Below are positions 44,222-52,638 of a stretch of 64,000 nucleotides of DNA, piece after piece; position 1 is the stretch's first letter; each line of letters begins with the position of its first letter. A program made the position numbers and the translations under genes. Below the pieces are notes generated by a model. That model searched no databases and had not been told where the DNA came from. It saw nothing but the letters and a program-made list of their open reading frames with translations. This DNA comes from Kribbella soli. Its GTDB lineage: Bacteria > Actinomycetota > Actinomycetes > Propionibacteriales > Kribbellaceae. The DNA is taken from contig NZ_SJJZ01000001.1 of NCBI RefSeq assembly GCF_004331345.1, forward strand, positions 1,302,001 through 1,366,000, given 5' to 3'.

Positions 44222-45502
44222 GTGAGTGCATCTCCAGGTAGCCGTGCGGCCCTCGCGACCCGAGGCCCCGCACCGCAGTTGGTGGTTCGCAGTCAGGCGG
44301 TGGACGGGGTCTCGGCGCAACTGCTGGACCATCTGCCGGACGAGGGCGGACTCGCGTGGGTACGGCGGGGCGACGGCCATGTCGGCTGGGGCGTCGCCGC
44401 CCGGCTGGACGTTGCCGGTGGCAACCGCTTCCAGGAGGCCATGACCTGGTGGCAGGAGCTGACGTCGGCCGCGGTGGTCCGCGACGAGGTCGGCGTACCG
44501 GGCTCCGGGCTGGTCTGCTTCGGCTCCTTCGGTTTCACCGACCAGGACCCGGGTGAGCTGGTGGTCCCCGACGTGATCGTCGGCCGCCGCGGCGACACCA
44601 CCTGGGTGACCACGATCTCGCCGGCCAGCTCGCTGGGCGCGCCGCCCGAGCTGGTCGTCCACGAGCCGTCGCCGGTGTACGACGTGACGTTCGCGGACGG
44701 CGCCCGGACCGGGACGGACTGGTCGAGCATCGTCGCCGACGCGGTCCGCCGGATCACCGCCGGCGAGCTCGACAAGGTGGTGCTGGCCCGCGACCTGATC
44801 GCGATCGCCGAGCAGCCGATCGATCTGCGCTGGCCGCTGCACCGGCTCGCGACGTCGTACCCGAACTGCTGGACGTTCTCCGTGGACGGCCTGATCGGCG
44901 CCACCCCGGAGCTGCTGGTACGCCGGGAGAAGGGCCTGATCACGTCCCGCGTGCTGGCCGGGACCATCCGCCGTACCGGCGACGACGAGCACGACCTGGC
45001 GCTGGCCGCGTCGCTGGCCCGGTCGTCGAAGGACCTCGAGGAACACGAGTTCGCGGTCCGCTCGGTCGCCGAGGCGCTGGAGCCGCACTGCACGTCGATG
45101 AACGTGCCGGAGACCCCGTTCGTGCTGCACCTGCCGAACGTGATGCACCTGGCCACCGACGTCGCCGGTGTCGCGAACAACGGCGCGTCCGCGCTCGGCC
45201 TCGCCGCCGCCCTGCACCCGTCCGCGGCCGTCTGCGGTACGCCGACACCGGTCGCCCGGGACCTGATCGGTGAGATCGAGGGCATGCAGCGCGGCCGGTT
45301 CAGCGGACCGGTCGGATGGCTGGACGCGTCCGGCGACGGCGAGTGGTGCATCGCGCTGCGCTGCGGCCAGGCCGACCCGGAGGAGCCGCGCCGGATGCGC
45401 CTGTTCGCCGGCGCCGGCATCGTGGCGGGTTCCGACCCGGATGCCGAACTGGCCGAGACGAACGCCAAGCTGGTGCCGATGAGAGACGCGTTGGGAGACT
45501 GA
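44222..45502 (+). CDS. menF: Isochorismate synthase
   Basis: 426-residue chorismate-binding enzyme that converts chorismate to isochorismate, the first committed step to menaquinone. Signature segments include LDKVVLARDL, GATPELLVRREKGLITSRVLAGTI, LAASLARSSKDLEEHEFAVRSV and TPTPVARDLIGEIEGMQRGRFSGPVGWLDASGDGEW. The next gene follows the stop by one base. A siderophore or salicylate role is possible for the family, but the men context supports menaquinone. Confidence 0.9.
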   Translation: MSASPGSRAALATRGPAPQLVVRSQAVDGVSAQLLDHLPDEGGLAWVRRGDGHVGWGVAARLDVAGGNRFQEAMTWWQELTSAAVVRDEVGVPGSGLVCFGSFGFTDQDPGELVVPDVIVGRRGDTTWVTTISPASSLGAPPELVVHEPSPVYDVTFADGARTGTDWSSIVADAVRRITAGELDKVVLARDLIAIAEQPIDLRWPLHRLATSYPNCWTFSVDGLIGATPELLVRREKGLITSRVLAGTIRRTGDDEHDLALAASLARSSKDLEEHEFAVRSVAEALEPHCTSMNVPETPFVLHLPNVMHLATDVAGVANNGASALGLAAALHPSAAVCGTPTPVARDLIGEIEGMQRGRFSGPVGWLDASGDGEWCIALRCGQADPEEPRRMRLFAGAGIVAGSDPDAELAETNAKLVPMRDALGD

Positions 45503-45503
45503 G

Positions 45504-46118
45504 TTGAGGCTTACCAAGTTCGCACACGCCTGTGTCCGCCTGGAGAAGGACGGGAAGGTGCTGCTGATCGACCCGGGCACGTTCTCCGAGGACGCGGCCT
45601 TCGAGAAGGCGGATGCGGTGCTGGTCACGCACGAGCACCCCGACCACGTCGACGTCGAGCGGCTGCGCGGTTTGCAGGTGCCGGTCTTCACCACCGCCGG
45701 TGTCGCGGCCGAGCTGAACGACGAGCGGGTCACGGTGGTGTCGGACGGTCAGTCGTTCGACGCGGCCGGTTTCGCGGTCCGTGCCTACGGCAAGGATCAC
45801 GCGGTGATCCTGCCCGAGCTCGGCGTACCGTGCGAGAACATCGGCTACCTGGTCGACGACGCGGTCTACCACCCGGGCGACTCGTTCACCCAGCCGGACC
45901 GCGAGGTGCACACCAACCTGGTGCCGATCTCCGGCCCGTGGTTCTCGGTCGCCCCGGCCGTCGAGTACGCGCGCTCGATCAAGGCGGAGCAGACCGTCGG
46001 CATCCACAACGCCCTGCTCAGCGACATCGGCCTCGGCATGATGGAGCGCTGGATCGGCGAGGCCGGCGGCCGCCCGTACCACGGCCTCACCCCCGGTCAA
46101 TCCCTCGAGATCAACTGA
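45504..46118 (+). CDS. MBL-fold metal-dependent hydrolase
   Basis: 204-residue metallo-beta-lactamase fold protein, UlaG-like. The metal motif THEHPDHVD (residues 42-50) and the later AYGKDHAVI and VYHPGDSF give the expected histidine and aspartate ligands. Substrate unknown; relatives act on cyclic esters or phosphodiesters. It begins at TTG 45504, one base after menF, and should be co-transcribed with it. Whether it helps menaquinone synthesis is not known. Its end overlaps the convergent GNAT gene. Confidence 0.82.
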   Translation: MRLTKFAHACVRLEKDGKVLLIDPGTFSEDAAFEKADAVLVTHEHPDHVDVERLRGLQVPVFTTAGVAAELNDERVTVVSDGQSFDAAGFAVRAYGKDHAVILPELGVPCENIGYLVDDAVYHPGDSFTQPDREVHTNLVPISGPWFSVAPAVEYARSIKAEQTVGIHNALLSDIGLGMMERWIGEAGGRPYHGLTPGQSLEIN

Positions 46119-46932
46119 ACTCCGCTTCGACGAAGTCGGCCACCGGGCGGTAACCCGCCTGGTGGTAGATCTTGTTGGAGGTCGGGTTCGCGAGGTCGGT
46201 GAACAGGCAGGCCTGGTTGCCATCGGCAAGGATCATCGCCGTCACGTGACTGGTCAGCGCACCGGCGTACCCGTGTCTACGCCGCTCCGGAGGTGTGTAG
46301 ACCGGGCCGACCCGGCTGACGCCGAAGACCGGCTGATGGAAGCCGACCATGCTGACCGGCTCGCCGTCGACCTCCCAGATCAGCATGCTCTCGTGCGCCA
46401 GGTGCCGCTCGGCCCACTCGCGGTGGCCGATGGTCAGCTCTTCAGCGAACCCGTCCTTGCCCCAGGCTGCGACCAGGTCGACCTCGTCCCCCGCCATCGG
46501 CCGCGGCTCACCGGCGTCGGCTTCGAGCGGCGTGAGCTCGATCAGTTTGTGCAACCGGGTGCCCCGCACTTCAGTCGCCCGGCCGCCACGGTGCTCACAC
46601 CACCGCTTGCCGAACCGGGTCACCACGGGTCGATCCCCCGCAACACCGGGGACCTCCGGCAGTACGTCGGCCAACGCGTCGGCGACCGGCTCCGCGAAGT
46701 CCTCGCGCAGCGCGCCGAGATACACGTAGCGCCCCGGGGTGCGCATCGCGACGCCGACCACGTCCGGGTCGTGCACCGAGACGTAGTACGACGGCTCGGT
46801 TTCACTCATCCGGCCGGTCGCCCGCTCGTGGACGACGGTCATGACCAGGTTGTTCAGCACCGGATCCTGTTGCAGAAAAGGGAACACGGCCTGCTCGAAG
46901 GCCTGTGGATCGCTGGTCACACGGACGTCCAT
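46111..46932 (-). CDS. GNAT-family N-acetyltransferase
   Basis: 273 residues with a C-terminal GNAT fold. The acetyl-CoA loop is PPERRRHGYAGALTSHVTAMIL and the closing NPTSNKIYHQAGYRPVADF motif is typical. The N-terminal half (FPFLQQDPVLNNLVMTVV) forms an additional GNAT-like or substrate domain, as in DUF4081-type acetyltransferases. Acceptor unknown. TACGCT at 46940-46945 on the minus strand sits seven bases before the ATG, suggesting a leaderless transcript, divergent from padR. Confidence 0.82.
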   Translation of the reverse strand: MDVRVTSDPQAFEQAVFPFLQQDPVLNNLVMTVVHERATGRMSETEPSYYVSVHDPDVVGVAMRTPGRYVYLGALREDFAEPVADALADVLPEVPGVAGDRPVVTRFGKRWCEHRGGRATEVRGTRLHKLIELTPLEADAGEPRPMAGDEVDLVAAWGKDGFAEELTIGHREWAERHLAHESMLIWEVDGEPVSMVGFHQPVFGVSRVGPVYTPPERRRHGYAGALTSHVTAMILADGNQACLFTDLANPTSNKIYHQAGYRPVADFVEAEFS

Positions 46933-46976
46933 GTCCGGGAGCGTACGCCTGCGCCACCGGACCGGTCGTCCGGATT

Positions 46977-46982
46977 TACACT
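46977..46982 (+). promoter_or_regulatory. -10 element of padR
   Basis: TACACT lies six bases before ATG 46989, so the transcript is predicted to start at the ATG. Confidence 0.5.
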
Positions 46983-46988
46983 GCGAGC

Positions 46989-47621
46989 ATGTCCACCACG
47001 CGGTTGTTGCTCCTCGGGGTTGTGCGGATCTTCCAGCCGGCCTACGGGTACCAGCTGCGGCGTGAGCTGCTGACCTGGAACGTGGAGGCGTGGGCGAACG
47101 TCAACCCCGGCTCGATCTACACGGGGCTGCGCACGCTGGCGAAGCACGGGTACCTCCAGGAACTCGCGCAGGACGGCGCACATCGCCCCGGGCGTACGTC
47201 GTACAAGCTGACCGCGGACGGCGAGACGGAGTACTTCTCGCTGCTGCGCGGCATGCTGTGGACCGTCGACGGGTTCCATCCCGACAAGATGCAGGCCACG
47301 ATCAGCTTCATGTGGTCGCTGCGCCGCGACGAGGTGATCGCCGCGCTGGAGGCCCGGATCAGCCAGCTGGAGTCCTGGCTGAAGGCCGAGCCGTACTCCG
47401 AACGCCACATCCTCGAGGACCCGGCCACCCCGAACCACGTGGTCGAGATGTTCCGGATCACCTCCGCCCGCGACGGCGGCGAGCTCCGGTGGACCCGCGA
47501 GTTCCTCGACCGCATCCGCGCCGGCGCCTACGCGTTCGCCGGCGAAACCGCCGACTGGGAGCCCTACCCCGGCATGGTCACCCACTGGGGCGAGATCCCC
47601 GACGCCCCCCCTACCCCCTAA
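46989..47621 (+). CDS. PadR-family transcriptional regulator
   Basis: 210-residue PadR protein: N-terminal winged helix (TTRLLLLGVVRIFQPAYGYQLRRELL, then VNPGSIYTGLRTLAKHGYL and the wing RTSYKLTADGETEYF) and a C-terminal helical dimer domain (Vir_act_alpha_C) rich in Trp and Arg. PadR repressors commonly control adjacent multidrug exporters, and a DrrAB-type ABC exporter follows after 164 bases. The 3' end runs into a tract of C-runs. A leaderless start at ATG 46989 is preferred. Confidence 0.88.
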   Translation: MSTTRLLLLGVVRIFQPAYGYQLRRELLTWNVEAWANVNPGSIYTGLRTLAKHGYLQELAQDGAHRPGRTSYKLTADGETEYFSLLRGMLWTVDGFHPDKMQATISFMWSLRRDEVIAALEARISQLESWLKAEPYSERHILEDPATPNHVVEMFRITSARDGGELRWTREFLDRIRAGAYAFAGETADWEPYPGMVTHWGEIPDAPPTP

Positions 47622-47650
47622 CCCCCACCCACCCCACCCCCCACCCACCC
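47605..47650 (-). other. G-quadruplex-prone tract (eight G-runs on minus strand)
   Basis: Eight runs of 3-7 C on the plus strand, separated by 1-3 bases, overlap the padR stop codon. The minus strand can form G-quadruplexes and the plus strand i-motifs. It lies immediately before a long palindrome and the exporter operator. Confidence 0.7.
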
Positions 47651-47663
47651 ACTTCCGCGCTCG

Positions 47664-47722
47664 ACTTTGAGAAGCCACCGATCATTTTCGCGGTCCCGAA
47701 ACGGTCGGTGGCTTCTCAAAGT
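47664..47722. repeat. 59-nt palindrome with perfect 18-bp arms
   Basis: Arms 47664-47681 and 47705-47722 pair perfectly, and an inner TTTCG/CGAAA pair (47686-47690, 47697-47701) continues the stem. It may terminate padR or be a small palindromic repeat element; its core and total length resemble the element at 14787-14845. Confidence 0.7.
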
Positions 47723-47740
47723 TGGGGTTGAGGGTTGTGG

Positions 47741-47770
47741 TAATCAAGATTGACTAGTCAATGTTGATTA
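47741..47770. promoter_or_regulatory. 30-bp palindromic operator, probably for PadR
   Basis: A palindrome with one mismatched base pair: outer TAATCAA/TTGATTA around the perfect 14-mer ATTGACTAGTCAAT (47749-47762). It covers the -35 (TTGACT, 47750-47755) and most of the spacer of the exporter promoter, a layout fit for repression. Confidence 0.65.
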
Positions 47771-47778
47771 GTCAGACT
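47750..47778 (+). promoter_or_regulatory. Promoter of the DrrAB-type exporter operon
   Basis: TTGACT (47750-47755), a 17-base spacer and CAGACT (47773-47778), seven bases before ATG 47786; a leaderless transcript is predicted. Confidence 0.6.
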
Positions 47779-47785
47779 GGCCCGC

Positions 47786-48775
47786 ATGATGATTGAGGCT
47801 CGCGGGCTGGTGCGGACGTTCAAGACGAAGCGGGGCCCTGTGCAGGCGGTACAGGGAGTAGACCTTGAGGTGGCCGACGGGGAGATCGTCGGCTTTCTGG
47901 GCCCGAACGGGGCCGGTAAGACCACGACGCTGCGGATGCTGGCGACCCTGATCCAGCCGACGGCGGGGACCGCGACGGTGGCCGGATGTGATCTCGCGAA
48001 GGACCCGGTGGGCGTCCGGCGCGGCATCGGGTACGTCCCGCAGAGCGGCTCCACCCTGCCCGAGGCGGTCGCCGGCGACGAGGTCGTCGATCACGCCCGG
48101 CTGTACGGCGTACCGAAGGCGAAGGCGGCGGCGGACGGGCAGCGCCTGTTCGAGGAGCTCGACCTCCCGGGCCTGTGGCGCCGCCAGTGCAAGACGCTGT
48201 CCGGCGGGCAGCGCCGGCGCCTCGACATCGTGATGGGCCTGATCCACGACCCGAAGCTGATCTTCCTGGACGAGCCGACCACGGGCCTCGACCCGCAGGC
48301 GCGCGCCAACCTCTGGGAGCACATCCGCGGCCTCCGCGACCGCGGCGCGACGATCTTCCTGACCACGCACTACCTGGACGAGGCGGACGCGCTCTGTGAC
48401 CGGATCCTGGTCATCGACCACGGCAAGATCGTCGCCTCGGGTACGCCGGAGAACCTCAAGCAGCAGGTCTCCGGGGACGCCGTCCGGCTGAGTATCGCGG
48501 ACACCTCCCAGGCGACGGCGGTGATGAAGATCGTCCGCGAACTCGAAGGGGCGGTTGACGTCGAGACCGAGGACGACGTGGTCGGTTTCCGGATCCCGCG
48601 CGGCGGTTCGGTGCTGCCCGCGCTGCTCCGTTCGATCGATGCCCAGGGCATCGAGTTGCACGGCGTCGAGGTCCACCGGCCGACGCTCGACGACGTGTTC
48701 CTGACCATGACCGGCCGTTCCCTCCGGGACGAGGACGCGACCGGGACCGACGAGAAGAAGGAGACCGCGGCGTGA
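47786..48775 (+). CDS. ABC exporter ATP-binding protein, DrrA type
   Basis: 329-residue nucleotide-binding protein of the daunorubicin-resistance (DrrA) family. Walker A GPNGAGKTT at 39-47, ABC signature LSGGQ at 138-142, Walker B LIFLDEPTTGLD at 158-169 and the H-loop TTHYLDEA are intact. The C-terminal domain (VEVHRPTLDDVFLTMTGR) is diagnostic of DrrA-like exporters. It powers efflux of a drug, antibiotic or lipid with the permease next to it (GTGA overlap). Likely repressed by the PadR protein. ATG 47789 is an equally possible start. Confidence 0.92.
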   Translation: MMIEARGLVRTFKTKRGPVQAVQGVDLEVADGEIVGFLGPNGAGKTTTLRMLATLIQPTAGTATVAGCDLAKDPVGVRRGIGYVPQSGSTLPEAVAGDEVVDHARLYGVPKAKAAADGQRLFEELDLPGLWRRQCKTLSGGQRRRLDIVMGLIHDPKLIFLDEPTTGLDPQARANLWEHIRGLRDRGATIFLTTHYLDEADALCDRILVIDHGKIVASGTPENLKQQVSGDAVRLSIADTSQATAVMKIVRELEGAVDVETEDDVVGFRIPRGGSVLPALLRSIDAQGIELHGVEVHRPTLDDVFLTMTGRSLRDEDATGTDEKKETAA

Positions 48776-49536
48776 ATGTCCTGCGGGAGACCTGGATCGT
48801 TTTCCACCGCGCGATGCGGCTGTCGCTGCGGAACCCGATGTGGTCGATCCTGATGCTCAGCCAGCCGCTGATGTACCTGTTCCTGTTCGGCCCGCTGCTC
48901 AAGCCGATCACCGCCCAGATCAGCCAGGGCGCCACCACGAACGCCTACCAGGTCTTCATTCCCGGCCTGATCGTGCAGCTCGGCATGTTCGGCGCGATGT
49001 TCGTCGGCTTCGGCCTGATCGCGGAGTACCGGGCCGGCGTGATCGAGGCCGACCGTGTCACCCCGGCCTCCCGGATCGCGCTGATGGCAGGGCGAGTACT
49101 GCGGGACGTCGTCGTACTCGTGGTCCAGTCGATCCTCCTGCTGCTCGCAGCGCTGCCGCTCGGTCTGCGTGCACCGTGGGCCGGCGTGCTGCTCTCGCTG
49201 GTGATCGTCGCGCTCCTCGGCGCCACGTTCGCCTCGCTGTCGTACTCGGTCGCGCTCATCACGAAGAGCGAGGACGCACTGGCACCGCTGCTGAACGGCA
49301 TCGCCATGCCGCTCCTGCTGCTGTCCGGCATCCTGCTGCCGATGCAGATCGGTCCGACGTGGCTGCAGCGGCTGTCCGACATCAGCCCGCTGAAGCACGT
49401 GGTCAACGGTGTCCGCGCCCTGTTCCGCGGCGACATCAGCAGCTCGTCGTCGCTCTGGGGCCTGTTCTGGGTGGTCCTGCTGACCGTCATCGGACTGGCT
49501 GTCGGCGCACGAACGTTCCGCAAGGAATCCGCTTGA
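48772..49536 (+). CDS. ABC exporter permease, DrrB type
   Basis: 254-residue ABC-2 type permease with six membrane segments (family DrrB/NodJ). The conserved stretch ISPLKHVVNGVRALFRGD near the C terminus and the amphipathic N-terminal RAMRLSLRNPMWSILMLSQPLMYLFLFGPLL are present. It pairs with the ATPase gene, with which it overlaps by four bases. Export substrate is unknown; no biosynthetic cluster is adjacent. Confidence 0.9.
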   Translation: MNVLRETWIVFHRAMRLSLRNPMWSILMLSQPLMYLFLFGPLLKPITAQISQGATTNAYQVFIPGLIVQLGMFGAMFVGFGLIAEYRAGVIEADRVTPASRIALMAGRVLRDVVVLVVQSILLLLAALPLGLRAPWAGVLLSLVIVALLGATFASLSYSVALITKSEDALAPLLNGIAMPLLLLSGILLPMQIGPTWLQRLSDISPLKHVVNGVRALFRGDISSSSSLWGLFWVVLLTVIGLAVGARTFRKESA

Positions 49537-49564
49537 TGTTCATCGATGCGTTGCATGGCCGGGC

Positions 49565-49570
49565 TACGGT
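49565..49570 (+). promoter_or_regulatory. -10 element of the MptB-like gene
   Basis: TACGGT lies six bases before ATG 49577, predicting a leaderless transcript; no convincing -35 is visible. Confidence 0.4.
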
Positions 49571-49576
49571 CCGGCC

Positions 49577-50992
49577 ATGCGCTCGCCGATGGTCCGTGGG
49601 GTCGTCGGCTCTGTCGTAGTCGCGCTGGCGAGCTTGGTGACGTCTGTGGTGCCGGCGTCCTCCTGGGTCGCCGCGCTACCGATCACCGGCGACCTGCGGC
49701 AATCCTTGCCCGGCCGGATGGTCGGGTTGACGTTCATGGTCGCTGGGCTCGGGCTGATGGCCTGGGCCTGGCTGACCGTGGGCAAACGAGTCATAGCCGG
49801 CGAACGCCTCCCACTGCTCCGTATGACGGCATGCTGGAGCGCACCGCTCCTGCTGGCTCCGCCTCTGTTCAGCCGCGACGCCTGGAGCTACGCGGCCCAG
49901 GGCGCACTGGTCGCCGAGGGCTACAACCCGTACGACGTGGGTCCCGGCGTACTGTCCGGCCACATCATCGAGGCCGTCGACCCGATGTGGATGCAGACAC
50001 CTGCGCCGTACGGTCCCCTGCCACTCGCGTACGGCGGTCTGGTCGCTCACCTCACCATGGACCCGTACGTGCTGATGCTGGCGCACCGCCTCCTCGCCGT
50101 ACTGGGCATAGTCCTCATCGCCTGGGCCGTGCCGCGGTTGGCGAGCGCATGTCGCGTCGACCCGGCTTTCGCCACCTGGCTGGTCGTACTGAACCCCATG
50201 CTGATCACCCACGGCATCGGCGCGGCCCACAACGACGTACTGATGCTCGGGCTGGCCAGCAGTGCGTTCGCACTGGCTCTGACTGGTCGCTGGGGTACGG
50301 CGGCAGTCGTGGCCGGTGTAGCGGCCGCAGTGAAGCTCCCGGGTGGACTGGTGGTGATCGCCATCGCCGCAGTGATGAGCCCACTGGCCGGACGGGTGCT
50401 CCGGTTCGCCAGTCTGGTCATTGCGGGCGCGGTGTCGGTACTGACGCTCGTCACCATCGGTGCACTGACCGGTGTGGGCTCCGGGTGGCTCGGTGCGCTC
50501 GACGTACCCGGGCTGGTCCGTTCACCCTTCTCCATCGCCAACCTGATCGGTATGGCGGCTTCCGGCGTACTGGGCTGGCTAGGAGAGGACACTGCGGCCG
50601 CACAGGCACTGCAGATCGTCCGCCTGGTCGGCATGGTCGCCGCACTCGGTCTGATTGCGTGGCTGAGTCTCCGGTCGTCGATCCACTACGCGGCAAGGGC
50701 TGTCGGGGTCGCACTGCTCGCGGTCGTCGTACTCGGGCCGAGCGCGCACGACTGGTACTTCCTCTGGTGCCTGCCGTTCCTGGCCGTGGCACGCCCCGGA
50801 CGGCGGCTGACCACGATCATCACCGCGGTCAGCCTGATCTTCACGATCGCCGCTCCGCTCAACTCGTCACTGCGCGGCGCGACGATCCCGATCCTCACGA
50901 CGACCGCGCTGGTGATCGCGATGGCATTGACGCTGCTCAGCCACCTCCGGACGCTGCAGCCGGCGCGGAAGGTCCCTGTTACAGCTGCTTGA
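49577..50992 (+). CDS. MptB-like polyprenol-phosphomannose-dependent mannosyltransferase
   Basis: 471-residue GT-C fold membrane protein with about 12-13 helices. The first outside loop has LFSRDAWSYAAQGALVAEGYNPYDVGPG, in which the acidic residue after Arg is the usual catalytic position of MptA/MptB-like alpha-1,6-mannosyltransferases. Later PYGPLPLAYG and NPMLITHGIGAAHNDVLMLG match the family. It would add mannose from polyprenyl phosphomannose to a lipoglycan or wall glycan outside the membrane. The acceptor in this lineage is not known. Confidence 0.8.
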   Translation: MRSPMVRGVVGSVVVALASLVTSVVPASSWVAALPITGDLRQSLPGRMVGLTFMVAGLGLMAWAWLTVGKRVIAGERLPLLRMTACWSAPLLLAPPLFSRDAWSYAAQGALVAEGYNPYDVGPGVLSGHIIEAVDPMWMQTPAPYGPLPLAYGGLVAHLTMDPYVLMLAHRLLAVLGIVLIAWAVPRLASACRVDPAFATWLVVLNPMLITHGIGAAHNDVLMLGLASSAFALALTGRWGTAAVVAGVAAAVKLPGGLVVIAIAAVMSPLAGRVLRFASLVIAGAVSVLTLVTIGALTGVGSGWLGALDVPGLVRSPFSIANLIGMAASGVLGWLGEDTAAAQALQIVRLVGMVAALGLIAWLSLRSSIHYAARAVGVALLAVVVLGPSAHDWYFLWCLPFLAVARPGRRLTTIITAVSLIFTIAAPLNSSLRGATIPILTTTALVIAMALTLLSHLRTLQPARKVPVTAA

Positions 50993-51016
50993 GCGCCTTA
51001 CAGCCGCTTGAGCGCC
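50979..51016. repeat. 19-bp tandem duplication between convergent mptB-like and menD ends
   Basis: Two adjacent 19-base units (50979-50997 and 50998-51016) differ at one position. The first holds the mannosyltransferase stop codon, the second the menD stop codon; read on the minus strand both end ALK-Q/R-L-stop. Confidence 0.8.
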
Positions 51017-52638
51017 GCGACCATCGCCGCGCCGAGCGGCCGGTGAGCGTCCCGGGAGATCCGCACCTCGACCACGTCCAGGCCGGCGACCGTGGGCGTC
51101 AGCGCGGCTCGCAACTCGTCGACGGTCTGCACCAGCGTGTACGCCGTACCGCTGGCCGCGCACAGTGCGCCGAGGTCGACGTTGTGCGGCGTACCGAAGA
51201 TGCGCTCGAAGTGGGTCGCGTGCGTCGGATCGCCTTGCTCCAGCGTGGAGAAGATCCCGCCGCCGTTGTCGTTCACGATCACGATCCGCAGGTCGGGGCG
51301 GGCCTCGTCCGGCCCGATCACGAGCCCGTTGCAGTCGTGCAGGAAGGCGAGATCGCCGATCAGGGCGTGCGTCGGGCCGGCGTTCGCGAGGGCGGCGCCG
51401 ATCGCGGTCGAGATCGTGCCGTCGATACCGGCCAGGCCGCGGTTGGCGATGGTGCGGATCGGGACGATCGGGGCGAGGTCGAGGTCGCGGATCGGGTTCG
51501 AGGAGGCGACGACGAGCATGCCGTCGGCGCCGACCGCCTCGCCGACCAGGGCTGCGACACGCGGCCCGCTGAGGCCGTCCGCGAGGACCTTGTCGATCTC
51601 GGGACGGGCCAGCTGGTCGGCGTGCTGCCAGCGCGCCAGCCAGTCGGTGGAGTCCGGCGCGGTGACCTCGAGCGCCGTCACCACGGACTTGGCGCGGCGC
51701 GCCGGGTCCGGCCACAGCCCGGTCGGTGACACCACGATCACCTCGACGTCCGGCCGCGCCAACAGCTTCGAGACCGGCCGCGACAACGTCGGGTGGCCGT
51801 AGACCACCACGCGCTCGATCTCGCCGGCCAGAGCGCTTGCCTGCAGCAACAACCGGTACGCCGGGATGACCGACGGACCGGTCCGCGCCCGGCTCGACGG
51901 CTCCGCGAACAACGGCCACTGCCCGGCCTCCGCCGCCAACCGCGCGGACTGTGACGCACCATCGCCCGCGACGACCACTGTCTTCGGTCCGGGCGACACA
52001 GCTGCCGGACGGCCCGCTGCGGCGTGAATGGAGGTCCACGGGCCGGTGCTGCGTCCGCTCAGCGGCTCAGGCCACTCTGGTCCCTCTGTCGGGATCAGCG
52101 GCTCCGAGAACGGACAGTTGAGCTGCACTGGCCCCGGGTCGGCGGTGCGGGCACCTACTGCCGTAGCCACGGCTCTGGCCACCTGCGAGCGCCAGTACGC
52201 GACCTGCCCGATCTCACGGACCGGCGTACCCATTTCGTGGAACAGGCGGACCGCAGAGCCGAACACCTTGATCTGGTCGGTCGTCTGGTTCGCACCGCTG
52301 CCTCTCAGGGCAGGTGGCCGGTCCGCGCTCAGCACGATCAGCGGGAGCCCGCTGTGCGACGCCTCGAGCACAGCCGGGTGCAGGTTCGCTACCGCAGTAC
52401 CTGAGGTGGTCACCACCGGCACCGGTAGACCACTGCCCCGCATCAGGCCGATGGCCAGGAATCCCGCCGTACGCTCGTCGATCCGCACATGCAGTCGGAG
52501 CCGCCCGTCGCGGTCGGCGGCTGCGAGTGCCAGAGCCAGTGGGGCGCTGCGGGAGCCGGGCGACACCACGGCCTCGCGTACACCGCAGCGGATCAGTTCG
52601 TCGACCACCACAGTCGCAAAAGCCGTGGACGGGTTCAT
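50998..52638 (-). CDS. menD: SEPHCHC synthase (2-succinyl-5-enolpyruvyl-6-hydroxy-3-cyclohexene-1-carboxylate synthase)
   Basis: 546-residue thiamine-diphosphate enzyme that joins isochorismate and 2-oxoglutarate. N-terminal STAFATVVVDELIRCGVREAVVSPGSRSAPLALAL carries the catalytic-site SPGSR and RIDERTAGFLAIG the cofactor glutamate. The C-terminal ThDP motif runs from GDLAFLHD to VNDNGGGIFS. ATG 52638 has an AAGGAGTG site and overlaps the menC stop (ATGA). Third gene of the menE-menC-menD operon. The 2-oxoglutarate it uses is also the probable KorAB substrate. Confidence 0.95.
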   Translation of the reverse strand: MNPSTAFATVVVDELIRCGVREAVVSPGSRSAPLALALAAADRDGRLRLHVRIDERTAGFLAIGLMRGSGLPVPVVTTSGTAVANLHPAVLEASHSGLPLIVLSADRPPALRGSGANQTTDQIKVFGSAVRLFHEMGTPVREIGQVAYWRSQVARAVATAVGARTADPGPVQLNCPFSEPLIPTEGPEWPEPLSGRSTGPWTSIHAAAGRPAAVSPGPKTVVVAGDGASQSARLAAEAGQWPLFAEPSSRARTGPSVIPAYRLLLQASALAGEIERVVVYGHPTLSRPVSKLLARPDVEVIVVSPTGLWPDPARRAKSVVTALEVTAPDSTDWLARWQHADQLARPEIDKVLADGLSGPRVAALVGEAVGADGMLVVASSNPIRDLDLAPIVPIRTIANRGLAGIDGTISTAIGAALANAGPTHALIGDLAFLHDCNGLVIGPDEARPDLRIVIVNDNGGGIFSTLEQGDPTHATHFERIFGTPHNVDLGALCAASGTAYTLVQTVDELRAALTPTVAGLDVVEVRISRDAHRPLGAAMVAALKRL

